From contig NC_073302.1 of assembly GCF_027595985.1 (NCBI RefSeq), positions 167,197,951 through 167,261,950 of the forward strand: DNA of 64,000 bases, in the 5' to 3' direction. A program made the position numbers and the translations under genes. Position 1 is the stretch's first letter; each line of letters opens with the position of its first letter. This stretch comes from Sorex araneus. Lineage: Eukaryota; Chordata; Mammalia; Eulipotyphla; Soricidae. A model generated the notes under the pieces. The model did not search any database, had not been told where the DNA came from, and was given only the letters and a program-made list of their open reading frames with translations. Positions 63,671 to 64,000 of the stretch are shown piece after piece.

Positions 63671-64000
63671 TAGGCTGCCTACCGTAAACCCTCGACGTGC
63701 CCTCCGGAGGCCCCTACCGAACACATCCTAATAGAAAATGGCAGGGCGGGCACGGGGGTGCGGGGTAGGGCCGAGGGCTGGCTCGGGAGCCGTGGGCCAA
63801 GCCCGGGGAGGCTGCTCGGTGGCGAGAGCCGGCCGATGCGTGCGTGCCTGGCACCGCAGGGCGGAGTGCAGTGTGCCGGGAGCTGGGGGAAGGGGAGGAA
63901 CCGGTTGGGCCGGCGGCGGGGAGCCGGGCGTCCTAGCTCACGGATTTCAAAAGAAGACGGAGCGGCATCCACCCCGGAACGGAGGCTCACACACACACCA

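Larger units (their letters stand above)
63490..63960. promoter_or_regulatory. CpG-rich ARRDC3 promoter region
   Basis: Strongly GC- and CpG-rich DNA immediately upstream of the first exon, continuing toward the window edge. It includes a CCAAT box in ARRDC3 orientation (63666-63670), an NRF1 palindrome, and GC boxes. TATA is absent apart from TTAAA near 63486, so a dispersed CpG-type start is likely. Open frames through it are GC-driven shadows. Confidence 0.8.

Overview
The window is nuclear DNA of a mammal, most likely a shrew (Soricidae, Eulipotyphla; Sorex-like). The main evidence is a tRNA-derived SINE present in roughly 80 copies or fragments. It has an RNA polymerase III A box (TAGCACAGCGG) and B box (GGTTCGATTCC), a CATCCCATATGGTCCCCTGAGC body, and a GTGTGACCCAAAAAGC end followed by an A tail. 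I know this as the SOR family of shrews. Ancient mammalian repeats (MIR, L2, a MER20-like hAT) are also visible.

Region 1-49.7 kb is a repeat-packed intergenic stretch in which I find no protein-coding gene. It holds SOR-type SINEs (type A); a second SINE type (B) with the same tRNA-like head but an unrelated 3' half; a longer element (C) that ends in the type-B tail; and a poly(A)-tailed element (D) ending near AATAAAA. Several elements are nested in each other, so relative ages can be read. Long microsatellites occur, including (TTCC)n of about 160 bp, (GGA)n of about 130 bp and a 186-bp pyrimidine tract. Most open frames here are translations of antisense SINEs.

Region 49.7-63.5 kb is one gene on the minus strand, ARRDC3 (arrestin domain-containing 3). 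All eight coding exons are present with GT-AG junctions. They sum to 1245 bp (414 codons plus stop), and both C-terminal PPxY motifs are intact. The 3' UTR is about 2.6 kb and free of SINEs. The 5' end lies in a CpG-rich promoter (63.49-63.96 kb) with a perfect NRF1 palindrome. A second, larger CpG island (60.05-61.31 kb) sits inside intron 1. By position it probably corresponds to the promoter of the divergent antisense lncRNA known in human as ARRDC3-AS1, but no antisense exon can be proved from sequence alone.

No operon-like or novel multi-gene system is present. The most unusual content is the mosaic SINE/retroposon families with exchangeable 3' modules, a few near-perfect palindromes in otherwise plain sequence, and regulatory architecture at the ARRDC3 5' end: an intragenic CpG island, two minimal uORFs, and a splice-acceptor-like site just before the start codon.
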